In this document: in pieces, positions 45,482 through 52,593 of the stretch
Position numbering within the stretch: position 1 is the first letter of the stretch
Layout: every line of letters begins with the position of its first letter
Assembly: GCA_026702845.1 (NCBI GenBank)
Contig: JADCLS010000001.1
Span: 310,001 to 374,000 of the forward strand
Source: Candidatus Heimdallarchaeota archaeon
Lineage (GTDB): Archaea > Asgardarchaeota > Heimdallarchaeia > Heimdallarchaeales > Kariarchaeaceae
Length of the DNA stretch: 64,000 nucleotides
Reading direction: 5' to 3'
The notes under the pieces: model-generated
Database searches by the model: none
What the model was told of the DNA's origin: nothing
The model's input: the letters and a program-made list of their open reading frames with translations, nothing else
Program-made: the position numbers and the translations under genes

Positions 45482-46525
45482 TTGAGTAAAAACGCATATC
45501 CTGAATTGGTTGATGCCCTATCATCATATGAGCAATATGGCTTCACCAAACTCCAAGCAGCGGCATATATTGCCATTTTACAGCTAGGAGAGGAATCTGG
45601 AAGTGCAATTGCAAAGCAATCAGGTATCAATCGATCTAAAATTTATGATACATTAACCCAACTAGAAGAGATGGGTGCTGTCAGAGTTGTCTCTGTTGAG
45701 GGCAGAACTCGGTATTCGGCAGTTTCCCCTGATCAAGTTCTTCATAATATTCTCAATAACTTCTCACAACATCTTGAAACCAATGTTGAACGTCTAAAAA
45801 CACTCATGGGTGATCAAGTTCTAATTGATGCTAAAACAATGACCCTTACGAAGTTAAAGCTGAAAAATCTAGATTGTAATGATTACACATACCTTATCAG
45901 TAGTAATGAACGTGCAAGGGGAATGTTTCTAGATCAAATTAATAAGGAAGGTTTACCTGGATACGAGGTGAAAATACTAAATCTTAATGATCATACGAAT
46001 CTGGGAATGATATTACTTCTCAAAGGTGATGAGGTGTTGATCTTTCCAACTCCTACAGGGTCTGAGGTCGAGGCAATTCTTTATCAAGATAAAGACCTCT
46101 CTCGGTTCTTTCTGGGGCTGATTGAATCATGGTGGATCTCCGATGTTCCAGATAGTGTGATGGAGCAAATTGAGAGTGAAACGATACGTGCACTATATAT
46201 TGGAAAGTCTCTGTATATGAGATACGAATGGGAGAATAAAGGTGAACAGGAGTACTCTAGGCCAATTTCATTTTTAATTACTGATGAGCACTTGATCTTC
46301 TACTATGAAGGTCAACCAGATCCAATACCACTTTTCTCCATTACAGAAGTAAATATCCTACCAGATGATTCAATGAGTATAACTTTTGAAGGTTTAACTG
46401 GGAAAAAACTAGGTGAGATGATGTTAAAAGTAGTAGACAGGGCAATTTTCATGAAAAATTTATTACTCAGTCTATCTGAACTCGCTAGAATCAAATTTGA
46501 ACAGAAGAGATCAAGAAATAGATGA
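45482..46525 (+). CDS. TrmB-family transcriptional regulator
   Basis: 347 aa from TTG 45482, 7 nt after the SD GAGGTG. Residues 1-90 contain the TrmB winged helix (YEQYGFTKLQAAAYIAILQLGEESGSAIAKQSGINRSKIYD split over about 17-58), followed by a short coiled coil and a C-terminal beta-rich effector-like domain of some 230 residues. TrmB proteins sense sugars or other small molecules. It is coupled to the membrane sensor gene (12-nt gap), which suggests the two act on one signal. Confidence 0.85.
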   Translation: MSKNAYPELVDALSSYEQYGFTKLQAAAYIAILQLGEESGSAIAKQSGINRSKIYDTLTQLEEMGAVRVVSVEGRTRYSAVSPDQVLHNILNNFSQHLETNVERLKTLMGDQVLIDAKTMTLTKLKLKNLDCNDYTYLISSNERARGMFLDQINKEGLPGYEVKILNLNDHTNLGMILLLKGDEVLIFPTPTGSEVEAILYQDKDLSRFFLGLIESWWISDVPDSVMEQIESETIRALYIGKSLYMRYEWENKGEQEYSRPISFLITDEHLIFYYEGQPDPIPLFSITEVNILPDDSMSITFEGLTGKKLGEMMLKVVDRAIFMKNLLLSLSELARIKFEQKRSRNR

Positions 46526-46584
46526 TATTTGATCTTAGGTGTTCCCAAACAATATTTTGTATTGATTGAATGATATTTCTGTTA

Positions 46585-46640
46585 TTTATCAATTATTTTA
46601 AAAAGAAATAATATGGTAGAGTAATATATACATTAGGTGT
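46585..46640 (+). promoter_or_regulatory. Promoter and leader of the eS24-eS31 operon
   Basis: TATA-like TTTTAAAA at 46596-46603, then a 37-nt stretch ending in the SD AGGTGT. The 56-nt segment matches the eS6 leader (48540-48595) at 45 positions without gaps. Confidence 0.75.
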
Positions 46641-46646
46641 TATTAA

Positions 46647-46943
46647 TTGGAGATTGAAATACTAGAGAAGAAAACAAATGACCTACTCAATAGAGAAGAG
46701 GTAAAATTCAAAGTGATTCATAAAAATGCTGCAACTCCACCAAGAGATTCTATTGCAGCTAAGCTTGCAGCAATTTTGAATTCAGATCGTTCAAATACAA
46801 TTCTCAAAGAAGTCAGAGGAGAATATGGGGTACAATATTCCATAGGTTATGCTGATGTTTATGAAGATGCTCAAGTAATAAATCAACTTGTTCCTAAGTA
46901 TCTGCGTAAGAGAAATGGTTTATTGAAGGAGGAATCAGGATGA
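46647..46943 (+). CDS. rps24e: 30S ribosomal protein eS24
   Basis: 98 aa from TTG 46647, 7 nt after the SD AGGTG. MEIEILEKKTNDLLNREEV, TPPRDSIAAKLAAIL and GYADVYEDAQVINQLVPKYL are typical of archaeal eS24. The stop overlaps the ATG of eS31. Next to Rpo7/Spt4 in many archaea, here on the opposite strand. Confidence 0.96.
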   Translation: MEIEILEKKTNDLLNREEVKFKVIHKNAATPPRDSIAAKLAAILNSDRSNTILKEVRGEYGVQYSIGYADVYEDAQVINQLVPKYLRKRNGLLKEESG

Positions 46944-47083
46944 GTAAGTACTTTGAAGTCAAAGGTGACAACCTAAAGAGAAAATACAAACATTGCCCCA
47001 AATGTGGTCCTGGTTATTTCATGGCTGAACATAAGGATCGTCATCATTGTGGTAAATGCGGGCATATGATACCTAAAAAATAA
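46940..47083 (+). CDS. rps27ae: 30S ribosomal protein eS31 (S27ae)
   Basis: 47 aa. A single zinc ribbon: Cys19, Cys22, Cys37, Cys40 (KHCPKCGPGYFMAEHKDRHHC split, then GKCG). The ATG overlaps the eS24 TGA, with GGAGGAA as SD. In eukaryotes this protein is fused to ubiquitin; no ubiquitin-like domain is fused here. Ends 7 nt before the convergent dephospho-CoA kinase gene. Confidence 0.96.
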   Translation: MSKYFEVKGDNLKRKYKHCPKCGPGYFMAEHKDRHHCGKCGHMIPKK

Positions 47084-47090
47084 ATTTACA

Positions 47091-47621
47091 TCAATTGCTA
47101 ATCATTTGTAATATTAAATCATGAGCAAAGGATTTAATTGAAGAGGATATTTCTGCTATTACAGCTCCCTCATTTGGTTGACCATAAACTATAGCTGTAC
47201 CATTTGGAAATTCTAGTATAATGGGGAGTACAAGTAAATCTTCTTCACCATCAACAATTATGTGGAATTTTCCTTGAGCATTAACTAAGTTTCTAATAGT
47301 AACCCATGCTTCAACTGATACTTCTGCAGCAGGAGACTGAATATGAATTGATTTGTAGAACTCAGAACTAATTTGTTCTACTTCTGCGCGTTTAGTTAAA
47401 CCATCAGTGATCATGATATTTGCAATCATGCCATTATCGAGAAGAATTTTTGATACAATATCTCCGACACTAATCACAAAATCAAAGTTACTCAATTTTT
47501 GAACTAGTATAGGTGTAGTTTCTTCAACTGTACCTGCAATTAGCTCTCCAATAGGATCTTTGAGTTTATATCGCAAATTATATGGTAACTTAAGATGTTG
47601 AATTTTTATTTCGATCACCAA
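47091..47621 (-). CDS. GTP-dependent dephospho-CoA kinase (DUF359)
   Basis: 176 aa. Family stretches: NLRYKLKDPIGELI, VISVGDIVSKILLDNG, MITDGLTKR and VDGEEDLLVLPII, including the acidic residues that bind metal and GTP. It phosphorylates dephospho-CoA in the last step of archaeal CoA synthesis. The nominal start is TTG 47621, abutting the spt4 stop; the sequence GGTG just inside could instead serve as an SD for ATA 47609. Third gene of the Rpo7-Spt4-kinase operon. Confidence 0.93.
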   Translation of the reverse strand: MVIEIKIQHLKLPYNLRYKLKDPIGELIAGTVEETTPILVQKLSNFDFVISVGDIVSKILLDNGMIANIMITDGLTKRAEVEQISSEFYKSIHIQSPAAEVSVEAWVTIRNLVNAQGKFHIIVDGEEDLLVLPIILEFPNGTAIVYGQPNEGAVIAEISSSIKSFAHDLILQMISN

Positions 47622-47810
47622 TTATCTTACTTTAACTGCATATTTTCCATTTCTTGTAATTCCCATTCTCTCTGCAATTTCAGATTTTTCATAATTTATT
47701 ATAATAACGATCCCAGAAAAGTCTTCACTTAAATCGTGACTTTGGCATCCTACACATTGATTGTTCTTCTTATCAGTTTCAATTAATCTACAATGCCTAC
47801 ATGCTCTCAA
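47622..47810 (-). CDS. spt4: Transcription elongation factor Spt4 (RpoE2)
   Basis: 62 aa. A zinc ribbon (CRHCRLIETDKKNNQCVGC) and the short beta domain ending GKYAVKVR. Partner of Spt5 in processive transcription. TTG start overlaps the Rpo7 TGA by 4 nt. Confidence 0.95.
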   Translation of the reverse strand: MRACRHCRLIETDKKNNQCVGCQSHDLSEDFSGIVIIINYEKSEIAERMGITRNGKYAVKVR

Positions 47811-48367
47811 GCGACTTCACCACCAGGAAGTTGGTTTTTCCATTCTTCTATCCATTCGAGTTTACCTAGCCCTGCCTGTCGCATAGATACACCAACTCTC
47901 ATGGCATTTCTCTGCATTCCAACAACAACAATTTTTCCTCTTACCACATCATCAATGAAAACTTGCTTATCTGATTTTTTACCAACAAGTTTCTCTTGGC
48001 CTGCATGGTATGAGAAGAAATCATCAGCCATTTGGGACACATGACAGAGAGCCTCTATTGTACTCACTCTGATGAATGCACCAAAATCAATCAATTCCTT
48101 AACTTGACCTTCAATGATCTCGCCTCTCTCAGGGAGGTAACTTAAGACCTTAAACTCGCTGTTATAGAATGCACCACCATCTCCACTAATGAGTCTACCA
48201 GTGGTGACATCTCCTGCCTCCAAAACTGCTACTATAAAACCTAATCCTTCAAAAATTCTTTCTTCTAGACTATCCCTGGCAAGTTCTAGTAAAATGTCTG
48301 TTAAATTGTCATCGAATCTTGATGGATCAACTCTTAGGGTATATTTTATATTGCTAACGTAGTAAAT
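47807..48367 (-). CDS. rpoE1: DNA-directed RNA polymerase subunit Rpo7 (RpoE1) with apparent ATT start
   Basis: 186 aa if read from ATT 48367, the usual family length. The frame is bounded upstream by TGA at 48377-48379 and has no ATG, GTG or TTG before TTG 48223, which would delete the N-terminal RNP-like domain. The residues after ATT (YYVSNIKYTLRVDPSRF ... EGLGFIVAVLE) match the start of Rpo7 homologues, and the SD GAGGG is 6 nt before ATT. The C-terminal half is an S1 OB-fold (GEIIEGQVKELIDFGAFIRVS). With Rpo4 it forms the polymerase stalk that binds emerging RNA and helps open promoters. Confidence 0.9.
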   Translation of the reverse strand: MYYVSNIKYTLRVDPSRFDDNLTDILLELARDSLEERIFEGLGFIVAVLEAGDVTTGRLISGDGGAFYNSEFKVLSYLPERGEIIEGQVKELIDFGAFIRVSTIEALCHVSQMADDFFSYHAGQEKLVGKKSDKQVFIDDVVRGKIVVVGMQRNAMRVGVSMRQAGLGKLEWIEEWKNQLPGGEVA

Positions 48368-48539
48368 ATTAATCCCTCAGTAAGTACTTGTATTGAACAA
48401 GAGATATATTGATATTAAATTGTGGAGTTTTAAATAATGTGTTGCAAATCAACATTATTTTATCCTTAATTTTTTATTTGTAATTATCCAAAAAATCTAA
48501 CTTCTGAATGGTAAATATATCTAATCACGTAATCTGTAA

Positions 48540-48595
48540 TTTATCAATTCTTTTAAAAGGAAGTAAAATCATAGGGAAGTAAATACATAAGGTGT
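48540..48595 (+). promoter_or_regulatory. Promoter and leader of the eS6-aIF2gamma operon
   Basis: TATA-like TTTTAAAA at 48551-48558 and SD AGGTGT, followed 4 nt later by ATG. Near-duplicate of the eS24 leader (45/56 identical). Confidence 0.75.
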
Positions 48596-48599
48596 AATC

Positions 48600-48980
48600 A
48601 TGGCTGATAAAACTATACTCAATATCGGTAAAAAAGATGGAACTACTTCAAAATTCATCTTGGAGAATGAAAAAAGAGAACCACTGTATGGCTTAAAAAT
48701 AGGTGATGTATTTGAAGGTGATATTTTGGGTGAAGAACTAACAGGATATAAATTCAAAATATCAGGTGGTTCGGATGACGATGGTGTTCCACTAAGACAA
48801 GATCTCGAGGGAACTGATAGAAAGAAGATCCTTTTCAAGGCAAGAACTGTTGGTTATAAGCCTAAAAAGGGTGATTCCGGTATCCGTAAGAGAAAACTCG
48901 TACGTGGATCAGAAATTCAGTTTGATGTTGTACAGTTAAATGTTAAAGTGATTGAGGAAGGGTCAAACCCACTTGAGTAA
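48600..48980 (+). CDS. rps6e: 30S ribosomal protein eS6
   Basis: 126 aa. Core eS6 features: ILENEKREPLYGLKIGDVFEGDILG, YKFKISGGSDDDGVPLRQDL and GIRKRKLVRGSEI. It ends before the long C-terminal tail of the eukaryotic protein. First gene of an operon with aIF2-gamma and a PIN protein. Confidence 0.97.
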   Translation: MADKTILNIGKKDGTTSKFILENEKREPLYGLKIGDVFEGDILGEELTGYKFKISGGSDDDGVPLRQDLEGTDRKKILFKARTVGYKPKKGDSGIRKRKLVRGSEIQFDVVQLNVKVIEEGSNPLE

Positions 48981-49018
48981 TTCAACCTGGAACGATTTAT
49001 CCTAAAGAGGTGTTCATC

Positions 49019-50608
49019 ATAGCGAAGAAGAAAACAACAACAAAGAAGAAAACAACAACGAAGAAGAGTACCTCAACACCAACAAAGAAGAGTACTGTAA
49101 AGACTGAGGAAAAAGAACCAACAAAAAGAGCCTCTCGTGTTAAAAAGGCAGCCTCCTCTGAAACACCTACAAGTAAATCTCAGGTAACGAAATCAGACGA
49201 GAAAACCCCTAAAAAAAGGACATCAAGGGTTAAAAAAAGTACTGAGGAAACAGTCACGGAGCAAAAAACTAAACGAACACCCAAGTCAAAATTAGAAGTT
49301 GTTAAGGATGAGCCAATTGATAAATCTAAATTAACAATTCCCAAACCAACCATCCCACCATCAATTAATATTGGAACCGCAGGGCATGTTGATGAGGGAA
49401 AATCAACATTGATCAAATTACTCACCAATAAATTTCCTGATGAACACTCGGAAGAGTTGAAAAGAGGAATTACTATAAGACTGGGATATGCAGATTGTGA
49501 CATTCTAAGATGCCCATCCTGTGACGATCCTGAATGTTGGACCATTTATTCTACCTGTCCACATTGTGGATCCGAAACTAAGGTAGATAGGAGAGTATCT
49601 TTTGTTGATGCACCAGGTCATGAAATTCTAATGAATGTAATGTTATCTGGAGCAGCTATTATGGATGCAGTAATGTTGTTGATATCAGCTACGAACACTG
49701 TTCCTCAACCTCAAACCAGAGAACACCTCGCTGCATTAACTGCTTTAGGGGTCAATAATATAATTATTGTACAAAATAAGATTGATTTAGTGTCTAAAGA
49801 GGCTGCAATAAAGAATTATCAAGATATAAAGAAATTTATTAAGGGAACTATAGCAGAAAATGCACCAATTATTCCAATTTCATCATTACATGGTGAAAAT
49901 CTAGATGTACTGCTCTCAGCTATCCAAGAATTTTTACCAGACCCAGATAGAGAATTAGATATTCCTCCAACCATGATGGTTGCTCGTTCTTTTGATATTA
50001 ATCGCCCTGGAACACAACCATCCAAATTGAAGGGTGGTGTCTTTGGTGGTTCTATTCTTTCTGGTACCATGAGAGTAGGTGATGATATTGTCATACTGCC
50101 TGGTCTTAAGAAGAAGGAGAAGAATAAAATCAAATATATTCCCGTTAAAACCAAAGTTAAAAGTATCAATATGGGTGTTTTTGGATCTGTTAAATCTGCC
50201 ACACCTGGTGGATTACTGGGAGTTCAAACTACTATTGATCCTTCTATGGCGAGATCAGATAATCTTTCAGGTAGTATACTAGTTTCTCCTGATGCACTTC
50301 TTCCAGTAGTTTCTGCAATTGAATTGGATATCACCCTCTTTGAAAAAGTAGTTGGTAGTAATGAAGATCTCACAGTTCATCCAATTGCAAAGAATGAGGC
50401 ATTATTACTAACTATTGGTACTGCTACTGCAGTAGGTGTGGTTGAAGTAGTAAAGAAAAATATTGCTACTGTTCGAATAAAATCTAATGTAGCCATCGTA
50501 CCTGATACAAAAATCGCAATTTCACGTAATTTTGATAAGCGATGGAGACTAATCGGTTGGGCCACCATTAAAGGCTATGAAGAAACAGAAATTGAAGTAG
50601 TGAACTGA
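49019..50608 (+). CDS. Translation initiation factor aIF2 subunit gamma with long Lys/Thr-rich N-terminal tail
   Basis: 529 aa from ATA 49019, or 532 from GTG 49010; usual archaeal length is about 410. The GTG lies inside the SD AGAGGTG, whereas ATA is 6 nt after it. Residues 1 to about 112 are a Lys/Thr/Ser tail containing two KR(A/T)SRVKK repeats. The GTPase core follows: GHVDEGKSTL (G1; most homologues have H where this has E), zinc knuckle CPSC...CPHC, VDAPGHE (G3) and NKIDLV (G4). It carries initiator Met-tRNA to the ribosome. Confidence 0.93.
   Translation: MAKKKTTTKKKTTTKKSTSTPTKKSTVKTEEKEPTKRASRVKKAASSETPTSKSQVTKSDEKTPKKRTSRVKKSTEETVTEQKTKRTPKSKLEVVKDEPIDKSKLTIPKPTIPPSINIGTAGHVDEGKSTLIKLLTNKFPDEHSEELKRGITIRLGYADCDILRCPSCDDPECWTIYSTCPHCGSETKVDRRVSFVDAPGHEILMNVMLSGAAIMDAVMLLISATNTVPQPQTREHLAALTALGVNNIIIVQNKIDLVSKEAAIKNYQDIKKFIKGTIAENAPIIPISSLHGENLDVLLSAIQEFLPDPDRELDIPPTMMVARSFDINRPGTQPSKLKGGVFGGSILSGTMRVGDDIVILPGLKKKEKNKIKYIPVKTKVKSINMGVFGSVKSATPGGLLGVQTTIDPSMARSDNLSGSILVSPDALLPVVSAIELDITLFEKVVGSNEDLTVHPIAKNEALLLTIGTATAVGVVEVVKKNIATVRIKSNVAIVPDTKIAISRNFDKRWRLIGWATIKGYEETEIEVVN
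49024..49059 (+). repeat. Two 18-nt tandem repeats in the aIF2gamma tail
   Basis: Two near-identical units of GAAGAAAACAACAACAAA type encode successive KKKTTT blocks at the start of the tail. Confidence 0.7.
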
Positions 50609-50611
50609 TTC

Positions 50612-51004
50612 ATGAAAGTATTTCTGGATACAAATGTTCTACTACATGCGGATACATTAACACAATCCATTGAGGATAGTATTCGAACGTTGATTGGTGT
50701 ACAAGTAGAAATTTTGATTCATCCTGCTGTAGAGGCAGAAATAATAGATTCTTTGCTTGAGGTGGGTAAAAAAGGGAATCAAGCAAATTTCGCAATGAAA
50801 TTTATGAGTCTCTTTGGACAGTATCTGGATGAGAAGGAATATTCTGGAACGGATACTGCCTTGTTGATTTCTGCAAAACGAGAAGGGGCTTGTGTCTTTA
50901 CGCTGGATCTGGGTTTGAAGCGGAGATGTTTGGCCAATGGGGTTCCAGTAATTTCAAGTTTTAAAAAAGGGCGATTGAAATTATATGGGCAAGATTTTCA
51001 GTAA
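50612..51004 (+). CDS. PIN-domain protein (Fcf1/VapC9-like)
   Basis: 130 aa. PIN acidic residues: Asp6 (MKVFLDTNVLLHAD), Glu in EAEII, and the late Asp pair (YSGTDTALL, VFTLDLGLKRR). The ATG is 3 nt after the aIF2-gamma stop, the conserved archaeal neighbour. Archaeal PIN proteins in this locus are thought to act in rRNA processing or quality control; a toxin role is less likely as no antitoxin is beside it. Confidence 0.85.
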   Translation: MKVFLDTNVLLHADTLTQSIEDSIRTLIGVQVEILIHPAVEAEIIDSLLEVGKKGNQANFAMKFMSLFGQYLDEKEYSGTDTALLISAKREGACVFTLDLGLKRRCLANGVPVISSFKKGRLKLYGQDFQ

Positions 51005-51056
51005 ATAATTTTTATGAAAGGTAAATGTTTATTTTTGTTGCAGTTACTCAACTAGT

Positions 51057-52532
51057 ATGAAACCCACGGGCAAAGTAATTAGTGTTACAATTTTACTTAT
51101 ATTGATTACAAGCTTGGGGATAACGATCTATCTTCTTGACAACATAGATGATGAGCCAACAGTATATACCTCGGAAATTGATCATTCAACCCATTCATTA
51201 GCAGGAGATTTGAATGTATCAGTAACTATGAATTCTGATACTTTCTATAAAGGAGAGAAAATACCCATAAGCATTGCAATAACTGTTGAAGGTTCAATGG
51301 TCTTACTTAGGAATATTAGCTTTCAGATCTCAATAGACGATAGAGTGGCGTATCAAACTTTAATAATCAACCAGACCATTAACTCAGGTGATATGCTTTT
51401 TGAATTCGAGTTGGATCCCTATTTTAACCAAAATGGATTTATTGCCCTAAATTACGGAGAATATTTGCTTGATAAATACAGCCTGTATTATGTCCAAAGT
51501 AATGAGGACATGATACTATCCGGAAATTTGAATAATCATATCAATATCATACACTGGCCTATTGTGGACCAAACGAAAACAGTAGAGTGGAGTATAGGAT
51601 CTCCAGAGAATGTGGAATTACTAGATAGATCAAATAAAACATTCAGAATTTCAACAACTGAAAGTCATACAATTGTATCCTTAGGTGCAAATTTACAAAC
51701 TACTGGTTATACATCAATAGAATTCAGTATTAACAGCACTGGAAATAGTACAGTGCAGATGGGTTTTGAGACCCTAGAGATTATAACTGGAAATGGAGCA
51801 CTTAATATCGGTAACCGATTTGGTCATCAACAGTTATCTATAAGTGCTGAGCTATATCAAGGAGATATTCTTGAAATTTCTTTGCAGATGTTGACACAAC
51901 ATAATCCCATCTTTGTTGTCAATGCCAATAATTACTGGCATGGTCGTGCAGTTGATCTTCTGACCTTTGAACGACCAAATTATTACTTAAAACAAGTGAG
52001 TAATCGATATTTAACAACTTTCAATATTAGTTTCATTGAGGTTGCTGAGGTTATATTTACCACCTCCAAAGGTACTGATTTATTTGAACTAATCGATGAT
52101 GCAAATAATGCCATAGGTACTCAGTTAAAGCTCAATGGATCAACTTGGAATATTGGAACTGGCCCTCATCCAGGTAATTATGGTGCGGATATCGAGTTAG
52201 TTTATACTAACAAGACGATGGACCATCTAGGTATAGTGATCGGACAATATGGTGAGGCATTCAACATTGCTGTTAACGCCAGAGGATCAAATTTTGAGGG
52301 TAATTTCAGAATTACAAGTAACTTTGCAGACAATTTGATCCAACATGAGATGAGTCATATATTTGGAGCACCTGATCGTTGGACTTCTGATGATGCACCT
52401 AGTATTATGAGCAAATCCAAACCAGAAGATGCCTATTTCGATATCGCTTTTGGAGAATTTTGGTTGATGAGGACAAATTGGTTGGAAATTGATATTCAGG
52501 AAATGATAGTGAAATCACTGTATTTCCTCTGA
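51057..52532 (+). CDS. Secreted metzincin-type metalloprotease
   Basis: 491 aa. Signal anchor at about 7-27, an extracellular region with Asn-rich beta sequences and several N-glycosylation motifs, then a protease domain with HEMSHIFGAPD at 430-440, matching HExxHxxGxxD, and a Met-turn PSIMSK with Met451. The third zinc ligand Asp440 instead of His is the pattern of snapalysin-like metzincins. The protease would act outside the cell, on S-layer or peptides. No prodomain cysteine switch was seen. Confidence 0.72.
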   Translation: MKPTGKVISVTILLILITSLGITIYLLDNIDDEPTVYTSEIDHSTHSLAGDLNVSVTMNSDTFYKGEKIPISIAITVEGSMVLLRNISFQISIDDRVAYQTLIINQTINSGDMLFEFELDPYFNQNGFIALNYGEYLLDKYSLYYVQSNEDMILSGNLNNHINIIHWPIVDQTKTVEWSIGSPENVELLDRSNKTFRISTTESHTIVSLGANLQTTGYTSIEFSINSTGNSTVQMGFETLEIITGNGALNIGNRFGHQQLSISAELYQGDILEISLQMLTQHNPIFVVNANNYWHGRAVDLLTFERPNYYLKQVSNRYLTTFNISFIEVAEVIFTTSKGTDLFELIDDANNAIGTQLKLNGSTWNIGTGPHPGNYGADIELVYTNKTMDHLGIVIGQYGEAFNIAVNARGSNFEGNFRITSNFADNLIQHEMSHIFGAPDRWTSDDAPSIMSKSKPEDAYFDIAFGEFWLMRTNWLEIDIQEMIVKSLYFL

Positions 52533-52593
52533 TTCCTACAAAGAATCTTTCTTATTTGCAAGAAATTATATAGTCTCATATCCACTTGATTTT

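Noticed and set aside
46940..47083. Ubiquitin-S27ae fusion, as in eukaryotes
   Set aside because: The 47-aa protein starts with MSKYFEVKG and no ubiquitin-like sequence precedes it; eS24 ends at its start.
50612..51004. PIN protein as a VapC toxin
   Set aside because: No antitoxin is adjacent and its place behind aIF2-gamma is a conserved housekeeping context.
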